Part shown: positions 43,638-52,358 of the stretch, one piece after another
Layout: every line of letters begins with the position of its first letter
How positions within the stretch are numbered: the stretch's first letter is position 1
Source of the DNA: Gammaproteobacteria bacterium
GTDB lineage: Bacteria > Pseudomonadota > Gammaproteobacteria > Steroidobacterales > Steroidobacteraceae
Reading direction: 5' to 3'
NCBI GenBank assembly: GCA_028293745.1
Contig: JAQGOF010000020.1
Span: forward strand, 1 to 63,232
DNA: 63,232 bases
The notes under the pieces: model-generated
What the model was told of the DNA's origin: nothing
The model's database searches: none
Seen by the model: the letters and a program-made list of their open reading frames with translations, nothing else
Translations under genes and position numbers: made by a program

Positions 43638-44765
43638 TCAATCGAGCCCAAAGCGCTTGCGATACTTTGGGAACATCCGCCGGACCTGCTCCACATCGAA
43701 CCCGAACGCCTCGAGCGAATAGTCATAGCGTCCGTAACGGTCGCTGCGGTTGGCTGGATCGCGCAGCCAACTACGCATCGCATCTTCGAACGACGCTGAG
43801 TAGGGCAGTCCCCACTGCGAATAGGCTTTGCGCACTACCGCAACGGGATCCGCGGCAATGTCGTCAAAGTGGACGTGCACGATGCGGTGGTCATCGACAA
43901 TGGGATCGGCCGCCACGCTCTCGAGCGCATCGCGCGCCCCATGCACGAACGCCTGGGCCATGCGGCGAGGATCGATGTCCCAGCCATTGATGCCGCCATA
44001 TACCACTGTTGCAATGGTGAGTGTCGATGCCTGTACGACTGCAGGATCGCGATGAGGCCACAGACACAGCGCATCCGGAAACGTCTCAAAGAGGCTGCGC
44101 AGCGCAAACTGGTGATAGATGCCCTTGGCCACCCAGCGTCTGCGCGGGAGGTTCCACTGTTGGTGCTGCAGGAATTGTTTCTGGAATTCGTGCGTCCCGC
44201 GTGGGTCGAACGAGCTGCCCATGACTTCCTGCCCCGGGATGTCGAACAGGAGCGACGGATACATGTTCTGGAAGTCGAGCGTGGCAATCTCTTCGTCTTC
44301 GATGAGCGACTGTGCCCCTTCATCCCAATAAGGATGAAGCGTGAGCAGGCCGGGTGTCTTGTGGAGAAACCTCTCGAGCTCGCGAGCGGTGTCTGCCAGA
44401 CGCTGCGCCGTCACGGGAACCTCTCCTGGTGGCGGGGAGGGTGAATGTGTCTGCCACCATCGGGGCGCGCGGCTGCCTTCATCCTGGGCGAGGAGCGAAT
44501 GCAGGAGCGATGTGCCGGTACGGGAAAAGCCGATTACGAAGACCGGACGCTCGATTGGTTCGGCGGCAATTGCAGGGATGCGATGGCGGTCACGCTCCAA
44601 TCGCAGGCGCGTAACCAGCAGTGCGCGGAGTTGATTTTCCGCAGGTGCACACGCTTGCGGCGAGCGCACGCCCAGTTGGTTGAGCCGCTCCACAACCCGC
44701 TCTACGCGGCAGCGCAACTCAGGGCTGACTGCACCGCCACAACCCGTGGTGACCTGGGCGCCCAT
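43638..44765 (-). CDS. Sulfotransferase-family protein (copy 2)
   Basis: A 375-residue Sulfotransfer_3-type protein with the phosphosulfate loop GFSRTGTSLLHSLL and the later PHRDPAVVQAS segment. The ATG at 44765 has GAGAGGA upstream; an earlier in-frame ATG at 44804 falls inside the operator-like element and is less likely. It is only distantly similar to copy 1. True PAPS-dependent activity is unproven. It precedes the DUF1214-like gene in a two-gene leftward operon. Confidence 0.78.
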   Translation of the reverse strand: MGAQVTTGCGGAVSPELRCRVERVVERLNQLGVRSPQACAPAENQLRALLVTRLRLERDRHRIPAIAAEPIERPVFVIGFSRTGTSLLHSLLAQDEGSRAPRWWQTHSPSPPPGEVPVTAQRLADTARELERFLHKTPGLLTLHPYWDEGAQSLIEDEEIATLDFQNMYPSLLFDIPGQEVMGSSFDPRGTHEFQKQFLQHQQWNLPRRRWVAKGIYHQFALRSLFETFPDALCLWPHRDPAVVQASTLTIATVVYGGINGWDIDPRRMAQAFVHGARDALESVAADPIVDDHRIVHVHFDDIAADPVAVVRKAYSQWGLPYSASFEDAMRSWLRDPANRSDRYGRYDYSLEAFGFDVEQVRRMFPKYRKRFGLD

Positions 44766-44798
44766 GAGGATCCTCTCGCAGGACACGCCTCCTATCGT

Positions 44799-44821
44799 AT
44801 TCATAAATATGAACGATCTTC
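44799..44821 (+). promoter_or_regulatory. Operator-like element, site 8
   Basis: It reads ATTC, 8 bases, GAAC, 3 bases, CTTC. It lies between the leftward sulfotransferase gene and the rightward DUF1772-like gene at 44896. The last half-site has one mismatch to the pattern. This is the last copy I found; none was seen upstream of the signalling operons further right. Confidence 0.5.
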
Positions 44822-44895
44822 ACCTATACGAATAGAGTGGTATTGTGGCACATGACTTGCGAGGTCGCCCGTGACTTTGGCAAATCCAAAAATCC

Positions 44896-45357
44896 ATGAC
44901 GCCCGCAATCTGGTGGTTTTCGAGCCTGGCCTGCGTCGCGCTGGCCCTCGTGCCGGCGGGCGCGCACCTGGCAGAGCTGCCGCATAAGTTCAGGCTTCCT
45001 GCGCACGACTATCTCGTGGTGCAGCAACTCTACGCAGGCTGGTCCCTGTTTGGTGCGGTCGTCGCAGGTGCCTTGCTGAGCACAGCTGTGCTCACTGTGC
45101 TCGAGCGCCGGGAGCCAAGACTATTGACCGCGGCATTGCTCGCGTTCCTGTGCATTCTCGGCACGCAGATTGTCTTCTGGGTCTTCACTCAACCTGCCAA
45201 CCGGGCCACGCGCAACTGGACTGTGCTGCCTGAGAACTGGGTGCAACTGCGCAATCACTGGGAGTATTCGCACGCCGCCAGTGCAGTGCTCAACCTGATC
45301 GCGTTGTTCGCGCTGCTCTATGCGGCAGTCTCGCAGGAGGCGCGGCTGTTTCACTGA
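44896..45357 (+). CDS. DUF1772-like small membrane protein
   Basis: A 153-residue protein with four hydrophobic segments (starting IWWFSSLACVALALVPAGA). The FTQPANRATRNWTVLPENWVQLRNHWEYSHAA stretch resembles the conserved core of DUF1772 proteins, whose function is mostly unknown; anthrone oxygenases are distant relatives. It should lie in the inner membrane. It is divergent from the sulfotransferase pair across operator-like site 8. The 221 bases that follow, to 45578, hold no gene I can support. Confidence 0.62.
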   Translation: MTPAIWWFSSLACVALALVPAGAHLAELPHKFRLPAHDYLVVQQLYAGWSLFGAVVAGALLSTAVLTVLERREPRLLTAALLAFLCILGTQIVFWVFTQPANRATRNWTVLPENWVQLRNHWEYSHAASAVLNLIALFALLYAAVSQEARLFH

Positions 45358-45578
45358 CACCAACATGCCCCTGTTGGGCAGTGCATCATATGACATGTTA
45401 ATCCCACCGCGCCGCAGCAGTGACCCGATTCACATTTTGCTGCGCGCATGCTTTGCATGCCATCCAACGGAAGGCACTCTCAATTCGCGCGGCTGGAACG
45501 ACTACCCGCATCTAACAGTCGCGCCGCGCCTGCATTTCATCCCGGATCTGTACGGATCGCAAGGGGAGATAACTTCAG

Positions 45579-47615
45579 ATGACGATGACCTGCGCGCCGC
45601 GTTCGGCGGTGCCCGTGCAGACACTCGGCCGCGCGGGCATGTCCGGCACGTGGGGCCGGTCCGCATTGGCCTGCTTGTTGGTGTCCGTATTGATCGGCAC
45701 CTCACGGGCCGATATGGGCGCGGCCTTGACCGGTGAGTTGAAACAGATGAGCCTGGAAGAGCTCATGGACCTCCAGGTGACCTCCGTCGCGCGTCATCCG
45801 GAGTCGCTGCGGCAGGCAGCTGCGGCCATCCAGGTGATTACCCGTGAAGACATCCGGCGTTCCGGCGCGCCCAGCATTCCGGAGGCGCTGCGTCTGGCGG
45901 GCAACCTCGAGGTCGCCCGGAAGAATGCCCATGACTGGGGAATCAGCGCGCGGGGCTTCAACTCGTCACTCGCCAACAAGCTGCTGGTCATGATCGATGG
46001 CAGGACGGTATACACACCGCTGTACTCGGGCGTTTTCTGGGATGCGCAGGACTATCTTCTCGAGGACATCGACCGCATCGAAGTCATCAGCGGCCCGGGC
46101 GGCACGCTCTGGGGCGCGAATGCGGTCAACGGCGTCATCAATATCATCACGCGCAGCGCCGCAGACAGTCAGGGGTTGTATGCCGAAGGGGGAGGAGGAA
46201 CGCAACTTCGAGGGCTGGCCGGCGCACGTTACGGCGGCATGCTTGCCCCCGGTGTCGGCTTTCGCGTCTACGGGAAGTACTTCGACCGAGACGACGAGGT
46301 GCTTGCGGATGGCGCCCGTGCAGGAGATGGCTGGCATCGGGCCCAAGGCGGTTTTCGGGTCGACTCCGATGCCTCGCGTGCGAACACGTTCAGCGCGCAT
46401 GGCGACTTCTACGCAGGCCATGAGGGGTTGAATACTGGCGGCGCGGCGCAAACCGCCGGCGGCAACCTCGTTGGGCGCTGGTCGCACGTGGTCACGACCG
46501 AGTCCGATTTCAGCCTGCAGGCCTACTATGACCGCACGCACCTGCTGATTCCGATAGTGCCGTTTGTCCTGAACGGCATTGAGCTTGCTCCCGCCGGCAA
46601 CCTGCACGATGATCTGTCGACCTATGACATCGATTTTCAGCACCGGTTTTCCTTAGGTCCGCGGCATCACATCGTGTGGGGCACGGGCTATCGCTTCTCC
46701 CACGATGTAGTGGAAAACGCCCCCGCTATCGCGTTTCTTCCCACAACGCTGGATCGCAACCTCTTCAGCGCATTCGTGCAGGATCAGATTGCGATTTCCG
46801 CCAAACTGTCGCTGATTCTCGGCTCGAAGCTCGAACACAACGACTACACCGGATTCGAAGTGGAGCCCAACGTGCGGCTGCAATGGACGTGGACGCCCAA
46901 TCAGACCCTTTGGTCCGCCATCTCACGGGCGGCGCGTACGCCATCGCGCATCGATCGGGATTTGGCCGAGCCTGCTCCGCCGCGGACATTGGTCTTGAGA
47001 GGGGGCAGGGACTACGGCTCGGAGTACGTAACGGCCTACGAGCTGGGCTACCGCGGCGAGATCAGCTCCACAATGACCGGCTCCCTATCGACCTTCTACA
47101 ATGAGTATCGGGATGTGCGCAGTACCAGCGTTACGCCCGGCACGATCCTGCCGCTCTTCTTTGCCAACAATGTCGCGGGCCACACCGACGGGCTCGAGCT
47201 CAGTACCCGCTACCAGCTCGCTGACTTCTGGTCCCTGCAGGTCAACTATGACTATCTGCAGGAGAGCCTGCATGTCAGGCCCGGGCAATTCGATCTGGGC
47301 AATGCCGGGAACGAAACGGCCGATCCCAGGCACCAGGCCGCGCTCCGCTCATCGATGAGTCTGGCCACTCACCTGGAGGTGGATGCGTCGCTTCGCTGGG
47401 TGGATGCCCTGCGATTTCAGAACGGGTCCGTTACCGGTGAAGTTCCGAGCTATTTCGAGCTGGACACCCGCATCGCCTGGGTGTTGGAACGCGTGGAGCT
47501 GGCGCTCGTCGGCCAGAATCTGTTGCACGCCCGTCATCCGGAATATGGATTCGTCGATCCTGGGCGTGAACAGATCCAGCGCAGCGTGTACGGGAAGATC
47601 TCGTGGCGATACTGA
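45579..47615 (+). CDS. TonB-dependent receptor of a YfiR/sensor-kinase locus
   Basis: A 678-residue receptor with an N-terminal hydrophobic signal (SALACLLVSVLIGTSRA), LEELMDLQVTSVARHPES as the plug start, and the plug motif IDRIEVISGPGGTLWGANAVNGVINI. The barrel ends in KISWRY, the C-terminal aromatic typical of outer-membrane proteins. It is similar in style to colicin I/vitamin B12-type receptors. GGGGAG lies ten bases before ATG 45579. It heads a four-gene operon with YfiR-like and kinase genes, so it may sense as well as import. Confidence 0.88.
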   Translation: MTMTCAPRSAVPVQTLGRAGMSGTWGRSALACLLVSVLIGTSRADMGAALTGELKQMSLEELMDLQVTSVARHPESLRQAAAAIQVITREDIRRSGAPSIPEALRLAGNLEVARKNAHDWGISARGFNSSLANKLLVMIDGRTVYTPLYSGVFWDAQDYLLEDIDRIEVISGPGGTLWGANAVNGVINIITRSAADSQGLYAEGGGGTQLRGLAGARYGGMLAPGVGFRVYGKYFDRDDEVLADGARAGDGWHRAQGGFRVDSDASRANTFSAHGDFYAGHEGLNTGGAAQTAGGNLVGRWSHVVTTESDFSLQAYYDRTHLLIPIVPFVLNGIELAPAGNLHDDLSTYDIDFQHRFSLGPRHHIVWGTGYRFSHDVVENAPAIAFLPTTLDRNLFSAFVQDQIAISAKLSLILGSKLEHNDYTGFEVEPNVRLQWTWTPNQTLWSAISRAARTPSRIDRDLAEPAPPRTLVLRGGRDYGSEYVTAYELGYRGEISSTMTGSLSTFYNEYRDVRSTSVTPGTILPLFFANNVAGHTDGLELSTRYQLADFWSLQVNYDYLQESLHVRPGQFDLGNAGNETADPRHQAALRSSMSLATHLEVDASLRWVDALRFQNGSVTGEVPSYFELDTRIAWVLERVELALVGQNLLHARHPEYGFVDPGREQIQRSVYGKISWRY

Positions 47616-47617
47616 CT

Positions 47618-48163
47618 ATGCACGCCTCGTCAGCACGGCCGTGGCTGATGGTGTTGCTATTGATCAGTGCCCGGTGTTGGGCGGCGGTGGGTCCGCCTTC
47701 CGAATATCAGGTCAAGGCCGTCTTCCTGTTCAACTTTGCGCAGTTTGTCGAATGGCCTGCCCGGGCATTCCCGGATCCCCAGGCACCGTTCGTCATCGGG
47801 GTCGTGGGGAAGGATCCGTTCGGCCCGGATCTGGACGCCGTAGTTCGCGGTGAAACGATTGATCACCGGCCCCTGGTCATCGAGCGTTACCGCAACATCG
47901 GCGAGCTGCACAACTGCAACATTCTGTTTATCGCACGCAGTGAAATTGGGGGGTTGCCCCACATCCTGGAGGTGCTCAAGGGCCGAAGCATTCTCACCGT
48001 GACCGATGCGGAGGACGGCGACCCCGGTGGCGTCATGATCCGGCTCGTCAACCGGAGCAACCGGATCAAGCTGCGAATCGATATAGGCGCCGCAAAGGCC
48101 GGCAACCTTGTGATCAGCTCCAAACTACTGCGACCCGCCGAGATCGTAGGCGGGGAGGGCTAG
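47618..48163 (+). CDS. YfiR-like periplasmic protein (DUF4154)
   Basis: A 181-residue protein with a signal peptide (MHASSARPWLMVLLLISARCWA) and the YfiR/DUF4154 core: EYQVKAVFLFNFAQFVEWP near the N-terminus, then GDPGGVMIRLV and NRIKLRIDIGAAKAGNLVISSKLL. YfiR of Pseudomonas represses a membrane diguanylate cyclase from the periplasm; here the adjacent membrane protein is a histidine kinase, so it may regulate that sensor. ATG 47618 leaves a better signal peptide than GTG 47603, which overlaps the receptor stop. Confidence 0.85.
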   Translation: MHASSARPWLMVLLLISARCWAAVGPPSEYQVKAVFLFNFAQFVEWPARAFPDPQAPFVIGVVGKDPFGPDLDAVVRGETIDHRPLVIERYRNIGELHNCNILFIARSEIGGLPHILEVLKGRSILTVTDAEDGDPGGVMIRLVNRSNRIKLRIDIGAAKAGNLVISSKLLRPAEIVGGEG

Positions 48164-48166
48164 GGG

Positions 48167-50635
48167 ATGCGCAGGACTCCCACGCCAATCCGGCGGACGC
48201 TGATGACCGTGCTCCTGCTGACGAGCGGGGCCGTAATGCTGACCACGTGCCTCGCCTTCGGGGCGTATGACTATCTCACCTATCGACGCCAGACTCTGCA
48301 CAATCTCGCGACGCTCGGCGAAGCAATTGCTGCGAACAGTACGGCGGCATTGGCGTTTGAAAATCCCGATGATGCCAGGGAAGTGCTGGCGGCATTGCGA
48401 GCGGACCCTCATGTCGTTGCGGCGACTCTCTACACTCTGGCCGGAGGGAGCTTTGCATCCTATCCTGCGGCCGGTATGGGTATGCGGTCAGTCGCACCAC
48501 TTCAGGATGGATATCGCTTCGAGAGCGGCTACCTCATCGGGGTGCAGCCGGTTGTGCAGGGCGCGCGCCGGATGGGCACTTTGTACCTGAAGTCGGATCT
48601 GCGCGCCCTGCACGACTGGTTACGGAGCTTCAGCCTCATTGCTGTCCTGGTTCTGGCCATCTCGTACGCAGTCGCCTACCTGCTGGCGACCCGTTTGCAG
48701 CGGCAGATATCCCAGCCTATTCTGACGTTGACCGACACTGTCAGTGCCATCGCGGAGCATCGCGACTACACCGTGCGCGCCAGGCGGCCGGATGGGCACG
48801 AATTCGGCCTGTTGACGGATGCCTTCAATCACATGTTGGACCGGGTAGAGGACGCCCGGACGCGGCTGCAGAGTCAACTGGGACGCCTCGATCTGTTGCA
48901 CCGGATCACGCGCGCGATCAGCGAGCGGCAGGACCTGCCCAGCATCTTTCAGGTCGTATTGCGCAATCTGGAAGACGAGCTGCCGATCGATTTCGGCTGT
49001 CTGTGCCTGTACGACGCCCGCGCTGATGCCGAAAGCCTGGTCGTGGCAGCAATCGGTGCACGTAGCCTCGAGCATGCGCTCGAGCCGATGATGAGCCAGC
49101 AGTTGCACGTGCCAGTTGATCAGAACGGGTTGGCTCGATGCGTGGCCGGACAGTTGGTGTATGAGCCGGACGTCAACACTATTGCATTTCCGTTTCCGCA
49201 GCGCTTCGCGCGTGCAGGCTTGAATTCGCTCGTGCTGGCGCCGCTGCTGGTAGAGAAGCGGGTGTTCGGCGTACTCGTCGTCGCCCGGCGGCCCGTGAAT
49301 GCGTTCAGCAGCGCCGAGTGCGAGTTCGTGCGCCACCTTAGCGAGCACGTCGCGCTCGCCTCGAATCAAGCTCAACTGCACGGCGATCTGCAGCGCGCGT
49401 ACGACGACTTGCGACAGTCGCAGCATACGGCTTCCCAACAGGAGCGTTTGCGCGCGCTCGGGCAAATGGCGAGCGGCATCGCCCACGATATCAACAACGC
49501 CATCTCGCCGATCACGCTCTATACCGAATCCCTTCTGGAACGCGAGCCGAATCTGAGCGACCGCACGCGCGGCTACCTCATCACCATCCAGCGTGCGATC
49601 GAAGATGTGGCGGAGACAGTGGCGCGGATGCGCGAATTCTACCGCGCGCGTGAGCCCGATATGAGTCTCGGCCGTGTCGCATTGAACCGCATGATCGAGC
49701 AGGTCATCGATCTCACGCGAGCGCGCTGGAGCGACATGCCGCTGCAAAAGGGAGTCGTCATCCAATTGCAAACCGAGCTATCCGCCGAGTTGCCCGATAT
49801 CATGGGCGCCGAGGTGGAGATCCGGGATGCGCTCACCAATCTCGTGTTCAATGCGGTGGACGCGATGCCTGAGGGCGGGGTGTTGACGTTGCGGACAGGC
49901 GCTACACTGTCTGAATCCCAAGCCGACGAGGATGCGGTTCCAATCGTGTACGCCGAGGTGGCCGATACGGGAGTGGGAATGGATGAGGAAACGCGGCGCC
50001 GCTGCCTCGAGCCCTTTTACACCACCAAGGGCGAGCGGGGCACAGGATTGGGACTTGCGATGGTCTACGGCATGGTACGGCGGCACAGCGCGCAGCTCGA
50101 GATCGACAGCGTTGCAGGCAAAGGCACCACCGCGCGTTTGTGTTTCGTGCCGGCACACACCGCATCGGTGGCCGCTGAGCATCATCCGGTGGCATTGCAC
50201 ACGAGCTACCGGTTGCGGCTATTGCTGGTCGATGATGATCCCTTGCTGAGCAAATCTCTGCGGGAGGTTCTTGAAGGGGATGGCCACCAGGTCATGGTGG
50301 CAGACGGCGGTCAGAACGGCATCAACACGTTCCTTGCGGCGCTGCAGGGCCCTGATCCGTTCTCGCTGGTAATCACGGATTTGGGCATGCCGTACGTGGA
50401 CGGCCGCAAAGTAGCGGCGGCCGTCAAGGCCGGCTCGCCAAGGACCCCCGTGATCCTGTTGACGGGCTGGGGACGGCGGCTGATCGCGGAAAACGACGTG
50501 CCGGCCTGTGTCGATCGGGTCTTGAGCAAGCCACCGAGGCTGATTGAGCTGCGGACGGCGCTTGTAGAGTTGACGGGTGGGGAGCCTCAACCGGCTATCC
50601 CGGGTGAGACGCGTGCGTCTGTGGAGGCTTCATGA
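48167..50635 (+). CDS. Hybrid sensor histidine kinase
   Basis: An 822-residue inner-membrane kinase. Two transmembrane segments (about 13-33 and 156-174) flank a periplasmic CHASE8-like domain. A HAMP domain follows (about 176-230), then a GAF domain (about 245-400). The phosphoacceptor is His440 in GQMASGIAHDINN, with ATPase motifs NAVDAMPEGG, ADTGVGM and GTGLGLAMVYG. A C-terminal receiver domain (from about 683, LLLVDDDPLL and VITDLGMP) makes it a hybrid. It starts three bases after the YfiR-like gene and overlaps the next gene, which has its own receiver. Confidence 0.9.
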   Translation: MRRTPTPIRRTLMTVLLLTSGAVMLTTCLAFGAYDYLTYRRQTLHNLATLGEAIAANSTAALAFENPDDAREVLAALRADPHVVAATLYTLAGGSFASYPAAGMGMRSVAPLQDGYRFESGYLIGVQPVVQGARRMGTLYLKSDLRALHDWLRSFSLIAVLVLAISYAVAYLLATRLQRQISQPILTLTDTVSAIAEHRDYTVRARRPDGHEFGLLTDAFNHMLDRVEDARTRLQSQLGRLDLLHRITRAISERQDLPSIFQVVLRNLEDELPIDFGCLCLYDARADAESLVVAAIGARSLEHALEPMMSQQLHVPVDQNGLARCVAGQLVYEPDVNTIAFPFPQRFARAGLNSLVLAPLLVEKRVFGVLVVARRPVNAFSSAECEFVRHLSEHVALASNQAQLHGDLQRAYDDLRQSQHTASQQERLRALGQMASGIAHDINNAISPITLYTESLLEREPNLSDRTRGYLITIQRAIEDVAETVARMREFYRAREPDMSLGRVALNRMIEQVIDLTRARWSDMPLQKGVVIQLQTELSAELPDIMGAEVEIRDALTNLVFNAVDAMPEGGVLTLRTGATLSESQADEDAVPIVYAEVADTGVGMDEETRRRCLEPFYTTKGERGTGLGLAMVYGMVRRHSAQLEIDSVAGKGTTARLCFVPAHTASVAAEHHPVALHTSYRLRLLLVDDDPLLSKSLREVLEGDGHQVMVADGGQNGINTFLAALQGPDPFSLVITDLGMPYVDGRKVAAAVKAGSPRTPVILLTGWGRRLIAENDVPACVDRVLSKPPRLIELRTALVELTGGEPQPAIPGETRASVEAS

Positions 50636-52269
50636 ACCAGTCGGGCGCTGCACGGCTGCTCATAGTGGACGACGAAGCGGCGCTGATGACGGCACTCTGC
50701 AAGACACTTCAATTGGAGGGCTATGTCACTACCGGCTTCACGTCGGCCCGCGAAGCATTGAAGCAACTCGCCGAGCGCGAATTCGATGTCCTGCTCACAG
50801 ACCTGATGATGCCGGAGATGGACGGCATCGCATTGCTGCGGGCCGCGCAGGAGATTGACCGTGACCTCGTGGGCATTGTGATGACAGGCCATGGGACGAT
50901 TGACACGGCCGTCAAGGCCCTGCAGTCAGGTGCGCTCGACTATGTGCTGAAGCCATTCCGGCTCGACAACCTGGTTCCGGTGCTGTCCCGTGCGCTGTCG
51001 GTTCGGAGGCTTCAGGCCGAGAACATTCGCCTTCGTGAGACCCTCTCGATCTATGAGCTCGCGCGGGCCATCACCCGGGGATTGGAGCATGAAGAGATCG
51101 TGCAACGCACGCTGGCGGCAGCAATGCAACAGCATGATGCCGGCGTCGTCTGCATACTGGTGCCAACTTCCGATGGTCGCGCGCTGCGCGTTGCCGGTTC
51201 GCACGGTCTCGATTCCCCCGGGGCGGGTAGCGAGCCACCGGCGCTCGATCGCTCTATATCAGAGTGGGTGTCGAGCGCACGCGAGCAGCTATCCGCCTGG
51301 GACGGTTCCAGTCCATTGCCGGCCGTGTTTGAGCCGCCCTTCGCCGGCCGCCGTCGTGGCGTCGCGTTGCCGATGGTCGCGGGTGGTAATTTCTATGGCA
51401 TCCTGGAGTTCAGCTCCCGTGCCGCGCAGCGCCGCCTGAGCCCGGGCCAGGTGAAGGCGCTGGACATCCTGGCCAACACGGCGGCATCCGCCTTTGAAGC
51501 GGACTCCCTCCTGAGCCAACTGAGATCCATGAACCAGGACCTCGAGCGGCGCGTGCAGGACCGCACCCGCGAGCTCGAGGCGAGCAATGCCGACCTGGAG
51601 TCATTTTCGTACTCGGTCTCCCACGACCTGCGCGCGCCATTGAGGGCCATCGACGGGTTCTGCCAGATCCTGGTAACCGATTATGCGCGCGCGGTTCCGG
51701 ATGAGGCGCGCGATTTCCTCGCCAAGGTGTGCGCAGCCGTCGCACGCATGCAGCATCTCATCGATGATCTGCTGCACCTGGCTCGCTTCAGCCGCCAGCC
51801 GCTCGCAGCACAGCGTGTTCGCATGACGGATCTCATACGACGTGTTGTCTCGAGTCTCGAGGATCAAAATCGCCGCGTAGAAGTTGAAATTGCCGAGTTG
51901 CCCGATTGCCAGGGTGACAGCTCGCTCCTCGAGCAGGTGCTGATCAATCTCCTGTCCAACGCCTTTAAGTTCACCGCTACGCGCGATCCCGCGCGTATCG
52001 AGGTCGGCGCCTTCAGGCAAGACAACGAGCAGGTGTATTTCGTCAGGGACAACGGTGTGGGATTCGACATGCAGTACGCCGACAAGCTGTTTGGAGTCTT
52101 TCAGCGGATGCATACCCAAGCCCAGTTCCCCGGAACCGGCATTGGACTGTCGATCGTACATCGCATCATCCGCCGTCACGGCGGGCGCACGTGGGCGGAA
52201 AGCCGGCCTCAAGAGGGGACTACGCTGTATTTCAGCCTTCCGATGGCCACGGAAGGGACTGTTGCGTGA
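50632..52269 (+). CDS. Receiver-GAF-histidine kinase protein
   Basis: A 545-residue soluble signalling protein. An N-terminal receiver has VDDEAAL, the phosphoacceptor Asp57 in LLTDLMMPEMDG and Lys107 in LKPF. A GAF domain spans about 135-290, followed by a short coiled coil and a bacteriophytochrome-type kinase with His331 in SVSHDLRAPLRAIDG and ATPase motifs NLLSNAFKFT, DNGVGF and GTGIGLSIV. It may receive phosphate from the hybrid kinase and pass it on. The ATG overlaps the hybrid kinase stop. Confidence 0.9.
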   Translation: MNQSGAARLLIVDDEAALMTALCKTLQLEGYVTTGFTSAREALKQLAEREFDVLLTDLMMPEMDGIALLRAAQEIDRDLVGIVMTGHGTIDTAVKALQSGALDYVLKPFRLDNLVPVLSRALSVRRLQAENIRLRETLSIYELARAITRGLEHEEIVQRTLAAAMQQHDAGVVCILVPTSDGRALRVAGSHGLDSPGAGSEPPALDRSISEWVSSAREQLSAWDGSSPLPAVFEPPFAGRRRGVALPMVAGGNFYGILEFSSRAAQRRLSPGQVKALDILANTAASAFEADSLLSQLRSMNQDLERRVQDRTRELEASNADLESFSYSVSHDLRAPLRAIDGFCQILVTDYARAVPDEARDFLAKVCAAVARMQHLIDDLLHLARFSRQPLAAQRVRMTDLIRRVVSSLEDQNRRVEVEIAELPDCQGDSSLLEQVLINLLSNAFKFTATRDPARIEVGAFRQDNEQVYFVRDNGVGFDMQYADKLFGVFQRMHTQAQFPGTGIGLSIVHRIIRRHGGRTWAESRPQEGTTLYFSLPMATEGTVA

Positions 52270-52291
52270 GGGGTGCGCGACCGTGCGCCCC
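52270..52291 (+). terminator. Possible terminator hairpin after the signalling operon
   Basis: GGGGTGCGC at 52270-52278 can pair with GTGCGCCCC at 52283-52291 with two wobble pairs and a 4-base loop. It begins right after the kinase stop, in the gap to the convergent transporter gene. There is no U-run, so this is tentative. Confidence 0.4.
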
Positions 52292-52358
52292 ATTGATGGA
52301 TCTGGGCAGGGACCTCCGTCTGCCGGATTTGCCGTTCGACGTCGAGCACAATCCAGAT

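Noticed and set aside
45320..45578. A CxxCH-like haem motif (CFACH) in a short frame before the second TonB receptor
   Set aside because: The frame runs into the receptor gene as a shadow, has no signal peptide and no other cytochrome feature.
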